Shown here in pieces: positions 1 through 8,850 of a stretch of 57,032 bases of DNA. Both the position numbers and the translations under genes were made by a program. Under the pieces are notes generated by a model. It had not been told where the DNA came from. It worked only from the letters and a program-made list of their open reading frames with translations, and searched no databases. Each line of letters begins with the position of its first letter. The first letter of the stretch is position 1. This DNA comes from Saprospiraceae bacterium (GTDB lineage: Bacteria > Bacteroidota > Bacteroidia > Chitinophagales > Saprospiraceae), in the NCBI GenBank assembly GCA_022844565.1, contig JALHLK010000011.1:1-57032 (forward strand). The letters are read 5' to 3'.

Positions 1-115
1 TTACCATTGGGTGCTAAAACATTAAGGAGATTTGTATGTCAAGAGCCGTGTGAGGGGAGACTTTCAAGCACGGTTCTGTGAGAGGCTTAGTCTGAAATGG
101 CTTTGCCTACTCGAC
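1..115 (+). mobile_element. 3' end of a group II intron (domains V and VI)
   Basis: Bases 43-76 fold as a canonical 34-nt domain V. GAGCCGTG (43-50) pairs with CACGGTTC (69-76). TGAGGG (51-56) pairs with CTTTCA (61-66) around a GAGA tetraloop, and a 2-nt AG bulge sits at 67-68. The AGC triad lies at 44-46. Bases 80-112 form a domain VI-like hairpin: GAG/CTC and AGGC/GCCT leave A109 unpaired, the expected branch-point adenosine. The intron most likely ends at C115, six bases after that A. The rest of the intron, including any reverse transcriptase/maturase gene, lies upstream of the window. The exact 3' junction is inferred from domain VI geometry. Confidence 0.85.
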
Positions 116-173
116 TTTGACCCCAAAACCAACCAAAAACTGCTGATTTAAGTTTTTAACTTAAATCAAATAT

Positions 174-229
174 TAGCCTATCTGCTTAGCCAATTTGTAC
201 TAAAAAAGCTAATCAGATAGGCTATTTTT
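174..229. terminator. Long hairpin with T-run, intrinsic terminator
   Basis: TAGCCTATCTG (174-184) pairs perfectly with CAGATAGGCTA (214-224). The stem continues with TTAGC (186-190) against GCTAA (208-212), and TTTTT follows at 225-229. A second, shorter hairpin lies just before it (GATTTAAGT 145-153 with ACTTAAATC 159-167). It probably terminates whatever transcript enters with the intron and may also insulate the toxin-antitoxin pair that reads towards it. Bases 230-415 hold nothing else recognisable. Confidence 0.65.
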
Positions 230-415
230 AAAACTATCAAACACATAATAAGACACTAATAAAAGATGGCACTAAATCGCTAAGAAAAAACAGAGGCCTC
301 AGTAATGATTAAATAAATTGGCAGTAAAACCAATGCATGATTGAAGTTGCTTTACTGACATAAACTGCAAACAGTAGGCTTGGAGCTTTTATAACTCCTC
401 TATGGCCGAAATCTT

Positions 416-679
416 TTATTGATAATGTCCGTAAAGTGAAATGACAACAATTCGGTTGTCTGTAACTTTGTAAATAAGCCTATGTTCGAGATTAATTCTA
501 CGGGACCAATATCCTGAATAATTAGTTTTAGGTTGTTCAGGTTGTCCAAGTCCTTCAAAAGGCATTTTGCTGGTGTTTTCTAGTAAACTGTAGATTTTCT
601 TAACATTCTTTATATCATTTTTCATCCACCATCCTAAGTCTTGCCATGCTTTTGGTGTAAAATGAAGCTCAAACATCAA
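416..679 (-). CDS. yoeB: YoeB/Txe family mRNA-cleaving toxin
   Basis: This 87-residue protein has the compact RelE-superfamily fold expected of YoeB, a ribosome-dependent endoribonuclease that cleaves mRNA in the A site. Visible family signatures are PFEGLGQPE near residue 41, YWSRRINLEHRLIYKV near 57-72, and the C-terminal LYGHYQ with the conserved His. They match the catalytic Glu, Arg and His of the family. The start overlaps the end of the upstream antitoxin gene by 11 bases, the usual order of antitoxin first and translationally coupled toxin second. Two Met codons open the frame, so the start may be one codon downstream. Length is normal for YoeB and no damage is visible. Confidence 0.9.
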   Translation of the reverse strand: MMFELHFTPKAWQDLGWWMKNDIKNVKKIYSLLENTSKMPFEGLGQPEQPKTNYSGYWSRRINLEHRLIYKVTDNRIVVISLYGHYQ

Positions 680-884
680 TCATTGCTTTTAGTTCAGCAA
701 GATTAAAAGGTGTCGGTTTTGATATGGCTTTCTCATAATCTTCTATACTTTTTAAAATATCGGGATTAGTAATTTCATTACTATCGATAATCCTTACATT
801 TTTAATAAAAGATATTGATTTAAAAAATTCTTCTACAAAGGATTTTTTATTTTTATCAATATCTATTTGTAATATGTATTTCAT
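669..884 (-). CDS. Antitoxin of the YoeB pair (DUF2683-like)
   Basis: This 71-residue protein is encoded directly upstream of the YoeB-type toxin and overlaps it by 11 bases. It is not a classical YefM. Its N-terminus (MKYILQIDIDKNKK) and overall layout resemble small Bacteroidota antitoxins of the DUF2683 kind: an N-terminal strand-helix part likely for dimerisation and DNA binding, and a C-terminal segment (about 45-71, ending ELKAMIDV) that would wrap the toxin. Antitoxin function follows from position and size; the family assignment is from recall of pattern. It probably represses its own promoter in the 885-1149 gap, where no clear operator was identified. Confidence 0.7.
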   Translation of the reverse strand: MKYILQIDIDKNKKSFVEEFFKSISFIKNVRIIDSNEITNPDILKSIEDYEKAISKPTPFNLAELKAMIDV

Positions 885-1149
885 ACTTTGACTAAAATTT
901 TTCTAATATTATTTAACGCGATACGATCCTAATAAGTTCCAAATTAATAAATCCCCAATTACGGGAGGCACCTATTTGTCTGCATTTTGACCGGAAGAGG
1001 CATTGAAGTTTATTTCGGTAACTCAATACAAGTGCATCTTCAAATCTTTTTTCAGCCTACAAAATTAACAAGTTGATTATGCAAATGCCAATCTAAAAGA
1101 TATTTTTTAAATTTAACATACGCTTTCCACCGAGCTCCTTCACTCCTTA

Positions 1150-2706
1150 CTACCCTTTACTCACATACCCCTCCAACTCATCCGCAATCTTCCGATCATT
1201 ACTCAATCTCGGTACTTTATTTTGCCCACCTAATTTGCCTTGATCTTTCATGTAGTTTCTAAAAGCATCTTTTTGCATCACTGTTACTACAAGTGGTCTT
1301 AATATTCCTCCAGAAATAAGATCTTCATAATAGATGTTTTTATTAACCATAGCTAGATCCAAGTCAAATGCAAATTGTTTCATATCTTTTGGGGCTATGG
1401 CAAATTCTACAAACCACTCATGATAAGGTAAGCCGCCTTTGATTGGATTGACTTGTGGTGCCACAGTAAATTCTACTATGCTGGCACCATGTTGACCAAT
1501 TACATTGAGCATAGCTTCTTCTACTTCTTTTCCAATCACATGCTCACCAAATGCAGAAATGAAGTGTTTTATCCTACCTGTCACTAAAATTCTATATGGG
1601 TCTTTAGATACAAAACGCACCAAATCACCGATGTTGTAACCCCACAAACCAGCATTATTGTTGATAATGATGGCATAATCAACTCCAAGTTCTACGTCTT
1701 TAAGCATAATCCGCGTCGGATTTTCATTAAAAACTTCTGAGTTGGGTATGAATTCGTAAAATATTCCTGCCCTTGTATTCAGCAACAAGCCCTTTTCTTT
1801 TTGATCATCTTGAAAGGCAATGAAGCCCTCACTAGCTGGATAGAGCTCTATGCTATTGATTTTTCCACCTACCAACTCTTCTAATTTTGCTCGATAGGGT
1901 TCGAAATTTACACCTCCATAAATAAAAAGCGACAAATTTGGGAATACTTCTAATACATTCTTTTTACCTGTTCTTGCTAATAGTCGCTCATAATACATTT
2001 GTACCCATGGTGGTATCCCAGATATCAATCGCATATCTTCTTTGACCGTCTCGTCAATGACTTTTTCTAATTTATGTTCCCACTCTTCGATACAATTTGT
2101 TTCGTAAGAAGGTAATTGGTTGCCCCTTATCCATGCGGGAACTTCATGATTGACAATGCCTGAAAGCCTACCTGTTGGAATTCCACCCTTTGATTCCAAC
2201 TCGGGAGATCCACTTAAGAAGATCATTTTACCGTCAAAAATTGAGGAATCGTTTGTCTGATTGATATAGTTCATCAAAGCCATCATAGTAGATTGGATAT
2301 GATTTGGCATACTTTCCTTCGTTATGGGAATATATTTTATACCTGAAGTAGTACCACTTGTCTTTGCTAAATATTTAGGTTTTGCTGGCCAAAGGATATT
2401 TGGTTCACCCTTAGTAATTCGATCTATGTAGGGTCGTAAGTCTTCATAATCAGCAATGGGAATATGTTTTTTAAAATCAGAATAGGACTCAATTTTACTA
2501 AAGTTGTGATCTTTGCCAAATAAAGTGTCTTTAGCTTTAAAAGTAAGGCTCAACATCAACTTTTCTTGATCTTTTATAGCCGTCTTCTTTGAGCTTTTAA
2601 CAGATTTTGTAATAAAAGAGGCAAATGGCTTAACAAACGCTGATTTTAATCCCATAGAAATCAATAATTTTGATGCAAAAGTAAGTAAAATATTAGGAAA
2701 CTTCAA
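1150..2706 (-). CDS. GH3 family (auxin-responsive promoter-like) acyl-adenylating protein
   Basis: This 518-residue protein belongs to the GH3 family, the plant auxin/jasmonate amino acid conjugating enzymes and their bacterial relatives, which adenylate a carboxylic acid and pass it to an amine. The ATP-binding P-loop of the ANL superfamily is visible near residue 115 (AKTSGTTSGIKYIP), and later segments SLFIYGGVNFEPY, LYPASEGFIA and GLWGYNIGDLVRF fit GH3 motifs. Length is typical. The bacterial substrate is unknown. It is monocistronic and divergent from lemA across a 307-base gap. That gap, 2707-3013, holds the lemA promoter and no other gene. Confidence 0.88.
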   Translation of the reverse strand: MKFPNILLTFASKLLISMGLKSAFVKPFASFITKSVKSSKKTAIKDQEKLMLSLTFKAKDTLFGKDHNFSKIESYSDFKKHIPIADYEDLRPYIDRITKGEPNILWPAKPKYLAKTSGTTSGIKYIPITKESMPNHIQSTMMALMNYINQTNDSSIFDGKMIFLSGSPELESKGGIPTGRLSGIVNHEVPAWIRGNQLPSYETNCIEEWEHKLEKVIDETVKEDMRLISGIPPWVQMYYERLLARTGKKNVLEVFPNLSLFIYGGVNFEPYRAKLEELVGGKINSIELYPASEGFIAFQDDQKEKGLLLNTRAGIFYEFIPNSEVFNENPTRIMLKDVELGVDYAIIINNNAGLWGYNIGDLVRFVSKDPYRILVTGRIKHFISAFGEHVIGKEVEEAMLNVIGQHGASIVEFTVAPQVNPIKGGLPYHEWFVEFAIAPKDMKQFAFDLDLAMVNKNIYYEDLISGGILRPLVVTVMQKDAFRNYMKDQGKLGGQNKVPRLSNDRKIADELEGYVSKG

Positions 2707-2968
2707 TATCGAAGATATTTGATAATTTTGATTGTGGTTTCTTCCCCTTTTACAGCATTTAAAATATGGGTTATCAATGAGCGATATGCTAATTCTGTGG
2801 TGCTTGAATTACTCCCTAAATTTGAAACCTCGTAATTTCCTTTTTTGTAAACTCTTTATAAAATCTAGCATTTATCGCCGTTTCCCAACCATTCATCTAT
2901 AAATTTAATCATTTATCTTCTTTACGAAACTTTAAAATAAGTAATATGGTTTTATCTTATGTTTTTTG

Positions 2969-2976
2969 TATTTTTG
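2969..2976 (+). promoter_or_regulatory. Putative -7 box for lemA
   Basis: TATTTTTG matches the Bacteroidota -7 consensus TAnnTTTG and lies 37 bases before the lemA start codon. No convincing -33 TTG is seen at the proper distance, so this is a motif-only call. Confidence 0.4.
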
Positions 2977-3013
2977 AATCACAAATTTAATTAAAAGTAA
3001 AATTTAGAAAAAA

Positions 3014-3568
3014 ATGGGAATTGGTGCAATTGTTTTAGGTTTGATAGCTTTATACCTTGTTTTTAGTTATAATAGCTTAGTATCTTTAAGAAACAAAGTA
3101 GAAGAGAGTTGGAGTAGTATCGATGTGCAACTCAAAAGAAGGTATGAATTAATACCAAATTTAGTAAGTACTGTAAAAGGTTATGCTTCACATGAAAGTG
3201 GTACTTTAGAAAGAGTTATCCAAGCACGTAATGCAGCAATGTCTGCAAGTTCGAGCAAGGATGTTGGTGGCCAAGTAGCTGCAGAACAGGGATTGGCAGG
3301 TGCCCTAAAATCTGTTTTTGCGTTGGCAGAAAGTTATCCTGACCTTAAGGCTAACACGAGTTTTATCGAATTGCAAAGATCACTAAGCGATATCGAGGAG
3401 ACTGTTGCGAATGCTAGAAGGTATTACAATGCAATCGTGAGAGACAACAATACGAAAGTAGAGAGTTTTCCTACCAACATTATTGCACAATCTTTTAATT
3501 TCAACAAAGCTGAGTTTTTTGAATTGGACAGTGCTGAAGAGCGAGTAGCTCCAAAGGTTCAGTTTTAA
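3014..3568 (+). CDS. lemA: LemA family protein
   Basis: This 184-residue LemA protein has one N-terminal membrane helix (about residues 3-20) followed by a long helical domain with hallmark segments RNKVEESWSSIDVQLKRR and YELIPNLVSTVKGY. The C-terminal NARRYYNAIVRDNN and FPTNIIAQSFNF are also characteristic. LemA proteins are membrane-anchored four-helix proteins of poorly defined function. They are often paired with a TPM or DUF2207 membrane protein, and here the next gene is DUF2207 in the same direction. A strong hairpin between the two genes could reduce read-through. The start is the only Met before the membrane helix. Confidence 0.93.
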   Translation: MGIGAIVLGLIALYLVFSYNSLVSLRNKVEESWSSIDVQLKRRYELIPNLVSTVKGYASHESGTLERVIQARNAAMSASSSKDVGGQVAAEQGLAGALKSVFALAESYPDLKANTSFIELQRSLSDIEETVANARRYYNAIVRDNNTKVESFPTNIIAQSFNFNKAEFFELDSAEERVAPKVQF

Positions 3569-3586
3569 GTATAAACTATCTTAAAT

Positions 3587-3630
3587 AAACAAGTAAGGTT
3601 AGTCAATCGATTTGACTGCCTTACTTGTTT
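3587..3630 (+). terminator. Hairpin between lemA and the DUF2207 gene
   Basis: AAACAAGTAAGG (3587-3598) pairs perfectly with CCTTACTTGTTT (3619-3630). The loop contains a further stem, AGTCAA (3601-3606) with TTGACT (3612-3617). T-rich sequence with interruptions follows. It is either a full terminator for lemA or an attenuator that lowers expression of the gene behind it. Confidence 0.6.
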
Positions 3631-3671
3631 CATAATATTTTCTTTAAAAATCTTACTAATAAGTTAACATC

Positions 3672-5330
3672 ATGTTTTTAAGAAGTATACATATTGTTGT
3701 TTTTTCACTTCTGTGTTTGTCCGCATTTAGTCAGGGATATTATATTAAAGATTTTTTTATTGATGTCAAAATCAATAGTAATGGATATGTAGATGTGGAA
3801 GAAACAATAAAAGTTGAGTTTGAAGAAGAAAGAAGGGGAATAATAAGAAGAATTCCTTATAAATTTATGGTTGATGGTAAAAAGAAAGTGACCAAAATTT
3901 CAAACGTCAAGGTAGAGGACCACAAAAATTTAGTGTCTAATGAAGGGAATGATATTTCGATAAGAATTGGTGACAAGGATATTTATTTGACTGGAGGTCA
4001 GATTTATAAGATAAGTTATCAAGTCAAAAACCCCTTCCTATTTCACAAAGATTATACAGAATTTTATTGGAACCTTACTGGAAATGAGTGGGATACTAGA
4101 ATTGATAATGTAAGCTTTAGTGTTGCTTTTGATCAGAAATTATCTCTATCAACTGATGATTTAAAAGGGTATAGTGGCGGTTATGAATCGAGAGATTCTA
4201 TTAATTATCTTCAATTGGAAGGAGAAGTCATAAGGGGTAATCATCAAAAGTTAGGACCAAATGAAGGGGTGACATTAGCCGTCAAATTACCATTGGCATT
4301 TGTCAAAGAATCGCTTGTTGATAAGTATGGAGGGATGGTATTGGCATTTATTTATTCTGTATTTTTTGGAGGTTTATTTTTTAGTTTATGGAAAAAATAT
4401 GGAAAAGACTATCATACAGTAGTGGCAGCTAGATTTATGCCTCCAGATGGACTTAACCCAGCAGAGGTAGGATCAATCGTGGATGAAAAAGTTGACAACA
4501 TTGACGTAATAAGTTTAATACCATTTTGGGCTCATAAAGGTCATCTAAGGATCAAGCATATACCCGTGAAATGGGGCAAAGATGACTATGAATTAGAGCG
4601 ATTGAGTCCTTTGACTGATGCCCATATGTATGAACATAATTTATTCAATAACTTATTTGCCATGGGTGACAAGGTACTTCTAAGTTCGTTAAAAGAGAGC
4701 TTTTACGTCCACATGAACGCAGCTAAGGAAGGTTTAAAAGGTAGAATTAAAGAATTGGGCGTTTATTACCAAGTATCAGATAATGTGCAGATTTTAACAG
4801 GAATAGTTACTGTCTTACAATTAGTATTAGGCCTTTTCATCGGACTAACGACGGAAAATATTTTACTCATAGTTGGTGTAATAATTACATCAGTAATTGG
4901 TTTGATTGCTACGATATACATGCGTAAAAAGACTAAGGCAGGTGTGGATTTTTACCAAGAAGTAATCGGATTTAAGGAGTTTGTCAAAACAGCTGATAAA
5001 CCTAGGATTGAAAGATTGCTTCATGACGATCCAATGTATTTTGAGAAAACGTTACCTTTTGCGATGGTGTTTGGGTATGCAAAAAAATGGGGAGACAAAT
5101 TTGATGGATTAATGACAGAACCACCGACATGGTATGTGGGATCTGGTCCATATATGCACGGACATATGTTTAATTCTGGCGGTTTTGCTAGAGACCTTGA
5201 AGGAGGTATGAGAGAAGTACAGAGTGCTTTTACAAGTATGCCAGAATCTTCAGGCGGAGGTAGCTTCGGTGGAGGTGGAGGTGGATTTTCAGGAGGTGGC
5301 TTCGGTGGAGGAGGTGGATCAAGTTGGTAA
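3672..5330 (+). CDS. DUF2207 membrane protein with Gly-rich tail
   Basis: This 552-residue protein has a signal peptide (about residues 1-20, ending AFSQ), an extracytoplasmic beta-rich DUF2207 domain (about 22-205), a membrane helix near 218-240, a cytoplasmic segment, a pair of membrane helices near 375-415, and a final domain. The last 30 residues are almost only Gly, Ser and Phe, the low-complexity ending typical of DUF2207 proteins. Function is unknown; these proteins recur beside LemA. The gene runs convergently into the DUF1015 gene, with 52 bases between stop codons. Confidence 0.88.
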   Translation: MFLRSIHIVVFSLLCLSAFSQGYYIKDFFIDVKINSNGYVDVEETIKVEFEEERRGIIRRIPYKFMVDGKKKVTKISNVKVEDHKNLVSNEGNDISIRIGDKDIYLTGGQIYKISYQVKNPFLFHKDYTEFYWNLTGNEWDTRIDNVSFSVAFDQKLSLSTDDLKGYSGGYESRDSINYLQLEGEVIRGNHQKLGPNEGVTLAVKLPLAFVKESLVDKYGGMVLAFIYSVFFGGLFFSLWKKYGKDYHTVVAARFMPPDGLNPAEVGSIVDEKVDNIDVISLIPFWAHKGHLRIKHIPVKWGKDDYELERLSPLTDAHMYEHNLFNNLFAMGDKVLLSSLKESFYVHMNAAKEGLKGRIKELGVYYQVSDNVQILTGIVTVLQLVLGLFIGLTTENILLIVGVIITSVIGLIATIYMRKKTKAGVDFYQEVIGFKEFVKTADKPRIERLLHDDPMYFEKTLPFAMVFGYAKKWGDKFDGLMTEPPTWYVGSGPYMHGHMFNSGGFARDLEGGMREVQSAFTSMPESSGGGSFGGGGGGFSGGGFGGGGGSSW

Positions 5331-5382
5331 GGTATGTAAAAAAAATAAAATGTATATGTTATTTGATTACAGCTCCTAAACT

Positions 5383-6417
5383 TTATTCAAATATCTTGCC
5401 TACAATAAGGCCACTCCTTATTTTTGGCTCAAACCATGTTGATTTTGCAGGTAACATTCTACCAGATAGCGTCTCTTGTATTACCATGTCCGTCGAAATA
5501 GGATACAATAAGAAAATCATTTCAAATGGTGAATCTGTAATGTCAAGATTTTCAATTTTTTTTGTAAAAAATGGTTCGAATGGAATCAAGTTTTGTGTTA
5601 AAAGATTATCAAATATCTCTGTGGTTAAGACATTTTTATCTGAATCTGATTCCATTTTAAAAGCAAAACATCCTTCATTGGTTAAGGTTACGATCTCATC
5701 AAACGAGTTTGGTAATCTAAATTCAGAAAGTTTTACTACACCACTTTTTCCTTGCAATACCTTAATGACTTCTGTGGGGTTTATTCCAACGTTTTTCTTA
5801 ATTGCTCTATGATAACCATGTACTAATAGGTCATTTTTAGAAAAAATAGCTAGTAGAAGTTTGGTGTTTGGGTTTATTTCTTTCTGAATTTTTAGTAAGG
5901 TATGTAATCTGTGATGGCCATCAGCTACAAAACAATGAGATATATTTGAGAAGAATTTTATTAGGTTATTTTGTTTTAATTCATCACTAACATTATATAC
6001 TTCATGAATTCCATCACTTTCTAAATTCATTCGGATGATGGGCTCGATGTTAACTGTTATTTCGTAAAGCATGTTATGAAGGTTAGTCTCATCGGTAAAA
6101 ACCATAATAGGTTTTGTTAATACCTTTTCATTTAAAATGGTATCAAAAAGAAAATCCCTTTTATTTCCTAGGGTTGCTTCATGGGGTATGATAAATTTTG
6201 CATTAATTTGGTCTGCGGGAGTTGTAGTAACTAAGCCATATGATTCTAGTCCATTAACTTTTATTTTGTACACATAATAGTTTGGAATTTGGTTTTCTTG
6301 GTACATTTTTTCTTCCAAGAATTTAATGAAAAAGTCCTTAACGTTATTAATAAATGCACTAACATTTTCAATCTTATTGGTTATTGGGAAATATGATTTA
6401 AATGGTAGAATTTCCAT
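5383..6417 (-). CDS. DUF1015 family protein
   Basis: This 344-residue protein carries the diagnostic DUF1015 segment FVADGHHRLHTLL near residues 162-174. The Asp and paired His in that segment are invariant in the family and suggest a metal or phosphate site. DUF1015 proteins are often encoded beside serine or one-carbon metabolism genes in Bacteroidota, but their reaction is not established. This copy is somewhat shorter than many members. It follows the WecA/MraY-like gene by three bases, so the two probably share one transcript, an association with no obvious biochemical logic. No signal peptide is present. Confidence 0.82.
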   Translation of the reverse strand: MEILPFKSYFPITNKIENVSAFINNVKDFFIKFLEEKMYQENQIPNYYVYKIKVNGLESYGLVTTTPADQINAKFIIPHEATLGNKRDFLFDTILNEKVLTKPIMVFTDETNLHNMLYEITVNIEPIIRMNLESDGIHEVYNVSDELKQNNLIKFFSNISHCFVADGHHRLHTLLKIQKEINPNTKLLLAIFSKNDLLVHGYHRAIKKNVGINPTEVIKVLQGKSGVVKLSEFRLPNSFDEIVTLTNEGCFAFKMESDSDKNVLTTEIFDNLLTQNLIPFEPFFTKKIENLDITDSPFEMIFLLYPISTDMVIQETLSGRMLPAKSTWFEPKIRSGLIVGKIFE

Positions 6418-6420
6418 ATC

Positions 6421-7476
6421 CTAGATTTGTGGTACGGACTTTTTCCTTTTAACTAGATATGCCAAGAGTTGACTTAGTACTAAAGCAAGTACCATGACCA
6501 CAATGATTAGGTTTAAATTACCAAAACCTTGAAGCTGTACAGCTATAAAAATGAAAATTATATTTACTAAAACGAGAATTCCTGTAGCTTTCATATGTGA
6601 GAAACCCAAATCAATTAGCAAATGATGTATGTGACGCCTATCGGGGTGAAAAGGGGATTTTCCATCTATGATTCTCACGGTAAAAACTCTTAAAGTGTCA
6701 AAAAGTGGCAAAATTAAGATTGCAACTACGAATGAAGGAGCTGATGGAAAATAATAGTCATTGGGTGGGATATTCTTGTGCAATTCAATAAATAAAATTG
6801 CGAGTATAGATGAAACAAGTCCAATTAGTAACGCCCCTGTGTCTCCCATGAATATCTGAGCTGGAGTGATATTAAATCTTAAAAATGCCAATGTGGCTCC
6901 TACCAATGCCGCAGCAATTGTAGCTATCTCTAATCGATCAACTTGAAAAAACCAAAAACCAAGTACCAAAGAAATAAGAATACCAATACTTGCAGACAAA
7001 CCATTTATGCCATCGATCAAGTTGAATGCATTAATAATTACGATGATGGTAAATATCGAAAGAACGATACTCACATACTCTGGTATATCGTATATGCCAA
7101 GAATTCCATATAATGATGTAAGCCGGATATTGGCTTTAAATACTAAAATTGAAGCTGCTAATAATTCACCTAAAAATTTCTTTCCTGGACTTAATGGATC
7201 GATATCATCTTTTGCTCCAATTAAAAAAATAATAATAAAGGCACATAAGATATATTGTAGGTCACCAAAGTATTCAAAAGGAGTCCACATAAGTATTGAG
7301 AATATCATACCAGCAAAAATGCCGATGCCACCTAGGGACGGTGTAATTTCCTCATGACTTCTTCTGTCGTCAGGTACATCTACCAAGTTTTTCTTTTTTG
7401 CAATATGGATGATAGAGGGTATAGCAATAAAAGTTAGGCAAAAGGCAGTAATAAACGCTAAAATGATTTCATACAT
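6421..7476 (-). CDS. WecA/MraY-like polyprenyl-phosphate glycosyl-1-phosphate transferase
   Basis: This 351-residue multi-spanning membrane protein is of the MraY/WecA superfamily, which moves a sugar-1-phosphate from a UDP-sugar to undecaprenyl phosphate to start surface-polysaccharide or teichoic-type glycan synthesis. Motifs in order: VDVPDDRRSHEEITPSLGG near 37-55, AFNLIDGINGLS near 152-163 (catalytic Asp region), FMGDTGALLIG near 211-221, and HPDRRHIHHLLIDLG near 278-292. The last of these His-rich motifs is typical of the WecA branch rather than MraY. About ten hydrophobic helices are evident. It is probably the first gene of a two-gene transcript with the DUF1015 gene. The acceptor sugar cannot be read from the sequence. 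Confidence 0.88.
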   Translation of the reverse strand: MYEIILAFITAFCLTFIAIPSIIHIAKKKNLVDVPDDRRSHEEITPSLGGIGIFAGMIFSILMWTPFEYFGDLQYILCAFIIIFLIGAKDDIDPLSPGKKFLGELLAASILVFKANIRLTSLYGILGIYDIPEYVSIVLSIFTIIVIINAFNLIDGINGLSASIGILISLVLGFWFFQVDRLEIATIAAALVGATLAFLRFNITPAQIFMGDTGALLIGLVSSILAILFIELHKNIPPNDYYFPSAPSFVVAILILPLFDTLRVFTVRIIDGKSPFHPDRRHIHHLLIDLGFSHMKATGILVLVNIIFIFIAVQLQGFGNLNLIIVVMVLALVLSQLLAYLVKRKKSVPQI

Positions 7477-7510
7477 GCTTTTCTGAATGTTTTCTTTCGT
7501 ATGCTAAGGT

Positions 7511-7583
7511 AATAAATATTTATTGATAGAAAATTTTTTAAAAACTTGTTTTGATATATATTTTATAATTATTTATATATCAA
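7511..7583. repeat. AT-rich inverted repeats between prfA and the WecA-like gene
   Basis: AATAAATATTTATT (7511-7524) is a perfect palindrome. TTGATATATA (7551-7560) pairs with TATATATCAA (7574-7583). They lie downstream of prfA and upstream of the glycosyltransferase start, so they may combine termination with promoter sequence. There is no clear T-run. Confidence 0.35.
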
Positions 7584-7643
7584 TTAGAATATTAGTATGT
7601 TATAAATAAAGTAAAAACAAAGTTGAAAATTTAATTGGGTCAA

Positions 7644-8711
7644 TTATAAGTCTTCCCCTTTCATTTTTTCTGCATTTTCAGCCATTTGAAGAGACTGAAT
7701 AATCTCATGTATTTCTCCACTCATCACCCTATCTAAGCTATAAAGTGTTAGATTTATTCTATGATCGGTCATCCTATTTTGAGGAAAATTATAGGTACGG
7801 ATCTTGTCTGATCTGTCACCTGTACCTACAAGTGATCGTCTTTGCGATTTTTGTTCTTGGTAAATTTTTTCTTTTTGAATGTCTGTAATCCTTTGATACA
7901 ATTTTGCTAAAGCAATTTCTCTGTTCTTATGTTGAGATCTCGCTTCAGTACTTTCTGCTACAACACCTGTAGGTAAGTGTGTAAACCTTACCCCTGTTTC
8001 TACTTTGTTTACATTTTGACCTCCTGCACCACTTGATCTAAAGGTATCTACTTTCAAATCCTCTTTTCTGATATCAATTTCTTCTTCTTCGAATTTAGGA
8101 AGGACAGCTACTGTTGCGGCTGAGGTATGGACACGACCTTTTGCTTCAGTCTCGGGTACCCTTTGTACTCTATGCGCACCGGATTCAAACTTAAGAGATC
8201 CATATACATCTTCTCCATATACTTCCAAGACTATTTTATTATACCCACCGATGGATCCTTCATTGATGTCCACGATTTCTGTTTTCCAGCCACGAGTTTC
8301 AAAGTATCTGGTGTACATTTTATATAAGTCACCTGCAAAAATACTTGCCTCATCACCACCTGTACCTGACCTAATTTCAAATACTACATCTTTACTATCT
8401 TCGGGATCCTTTGGTATTAAAAGCACTTTTACATGCTCGTTTAAATCTTCTAAGGCTTTATTTAAACTACCTATTTCTAACTCAGCCATTTCCTTCATTT
8501 CAGGATCAGGGTCCTTAGACATTAGTTTAGCATTCTCTAAATTTTCTGTAAAAGTTTTGTAATCTAGGTAAGCGTTTGCTATGGGTTGTAAATCTTTGTA
8601 CTCCTTATTTACTTTTTTAAAGGCATTCATATCAGAAGACAATTGAGGATCTGATAATTTTTCTTCAAGGTCTTTATACCTTTGGTAAATAACTTCTAGT
8701 TTACTAATCAT
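7644..8711 (-). CDS. prfA: Peptide chain release factor 1
   Basis: This 355-residue class I release factor frees nascent chains at UAA and UAG. The PCRF domain spans about residues 10-200, and the peptidyl-hydrolysis GGQ motif lies at 230-232 in SSGAGGQNVNKVETG. The stop-codon recognition tripeptide sits at 186-188 as PET within RVQRVPETEAKGRVHTSA, fitting the P-x-T pattern of RF1 and not the SPF of RF2. Length is standard, the start matches other RF1 proteins, and no frameshift site is expected or seen. Upstream is a coiled-coil gene on the same strand, separated by a perfect 15-bp inverted repeat. Confidence 0.97.
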   Translation of the reverse strand: MISKLEVIYQRYKDLEEKLSDPQLSSDMNAFKKVNKEYKDLQPIANAYLDYKTFTENLENAKLMSKDPDPEMKEMAELEIGSLNKALEDLNEHVKVLLIPKDPEDSKDVVFEIRSGTGGDEASIFAGDLYKMYTRYFETRGWKTEIVDINEGSIGGYNKIVLEVYGEDVYGSLKFESGAHRVQRVPETEAKGRVHTSAATVAVLPKFEEEEIDIRKEDLKVDTFRSSGAGGQNVNKVETGVRFTHLPTGVVAESTEARSQHKNREIALAKLYQRITDIQKEKIYQEQKSQRRSLVGTGDRSDKIRTYNFPQNRMTDHRINLTLYSLDRVMSGEIHEIIQSLQMAENAEKMKGEDL

Positions 8712-8750
8712 TGGATAGTTGTGTTGTAAAGAATTTTAAAAATAACTAAA

Positions 8751-8831
8751 ATGTTACTATTTAGGAGTTTTGTTTTACAAAGAAAATATGAAAATTTTCT
8801 GTCAAAGTCGTAATTGCCTAAATAGTAACAT
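8751..8831. repeat. Perfect 15-bp inverted repeat upstream of prfA
   Basis: ATGTTACTATTTAGG (8751-8765) is the exact reverse complement of CCTAAATAGTAACAT (8817-8831). Nested inside, AGAAAAT (8781-8787) pairs with ATTTTCT (8794-8800). It sits between the stop codon of the coiled-coil gene and the prfA start. It could end the first transcript, control prfA, or be a small element remnant. Confidence 0.6.
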
Positions 8832-8850
8832 TAATACAAAATCAAAATGA

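Noticed and set aside
5324-5812. 162-residue plus-strand frame over the DUF1015 gene
   Set aside because: Antisense shadow of a clearly conserved gene.
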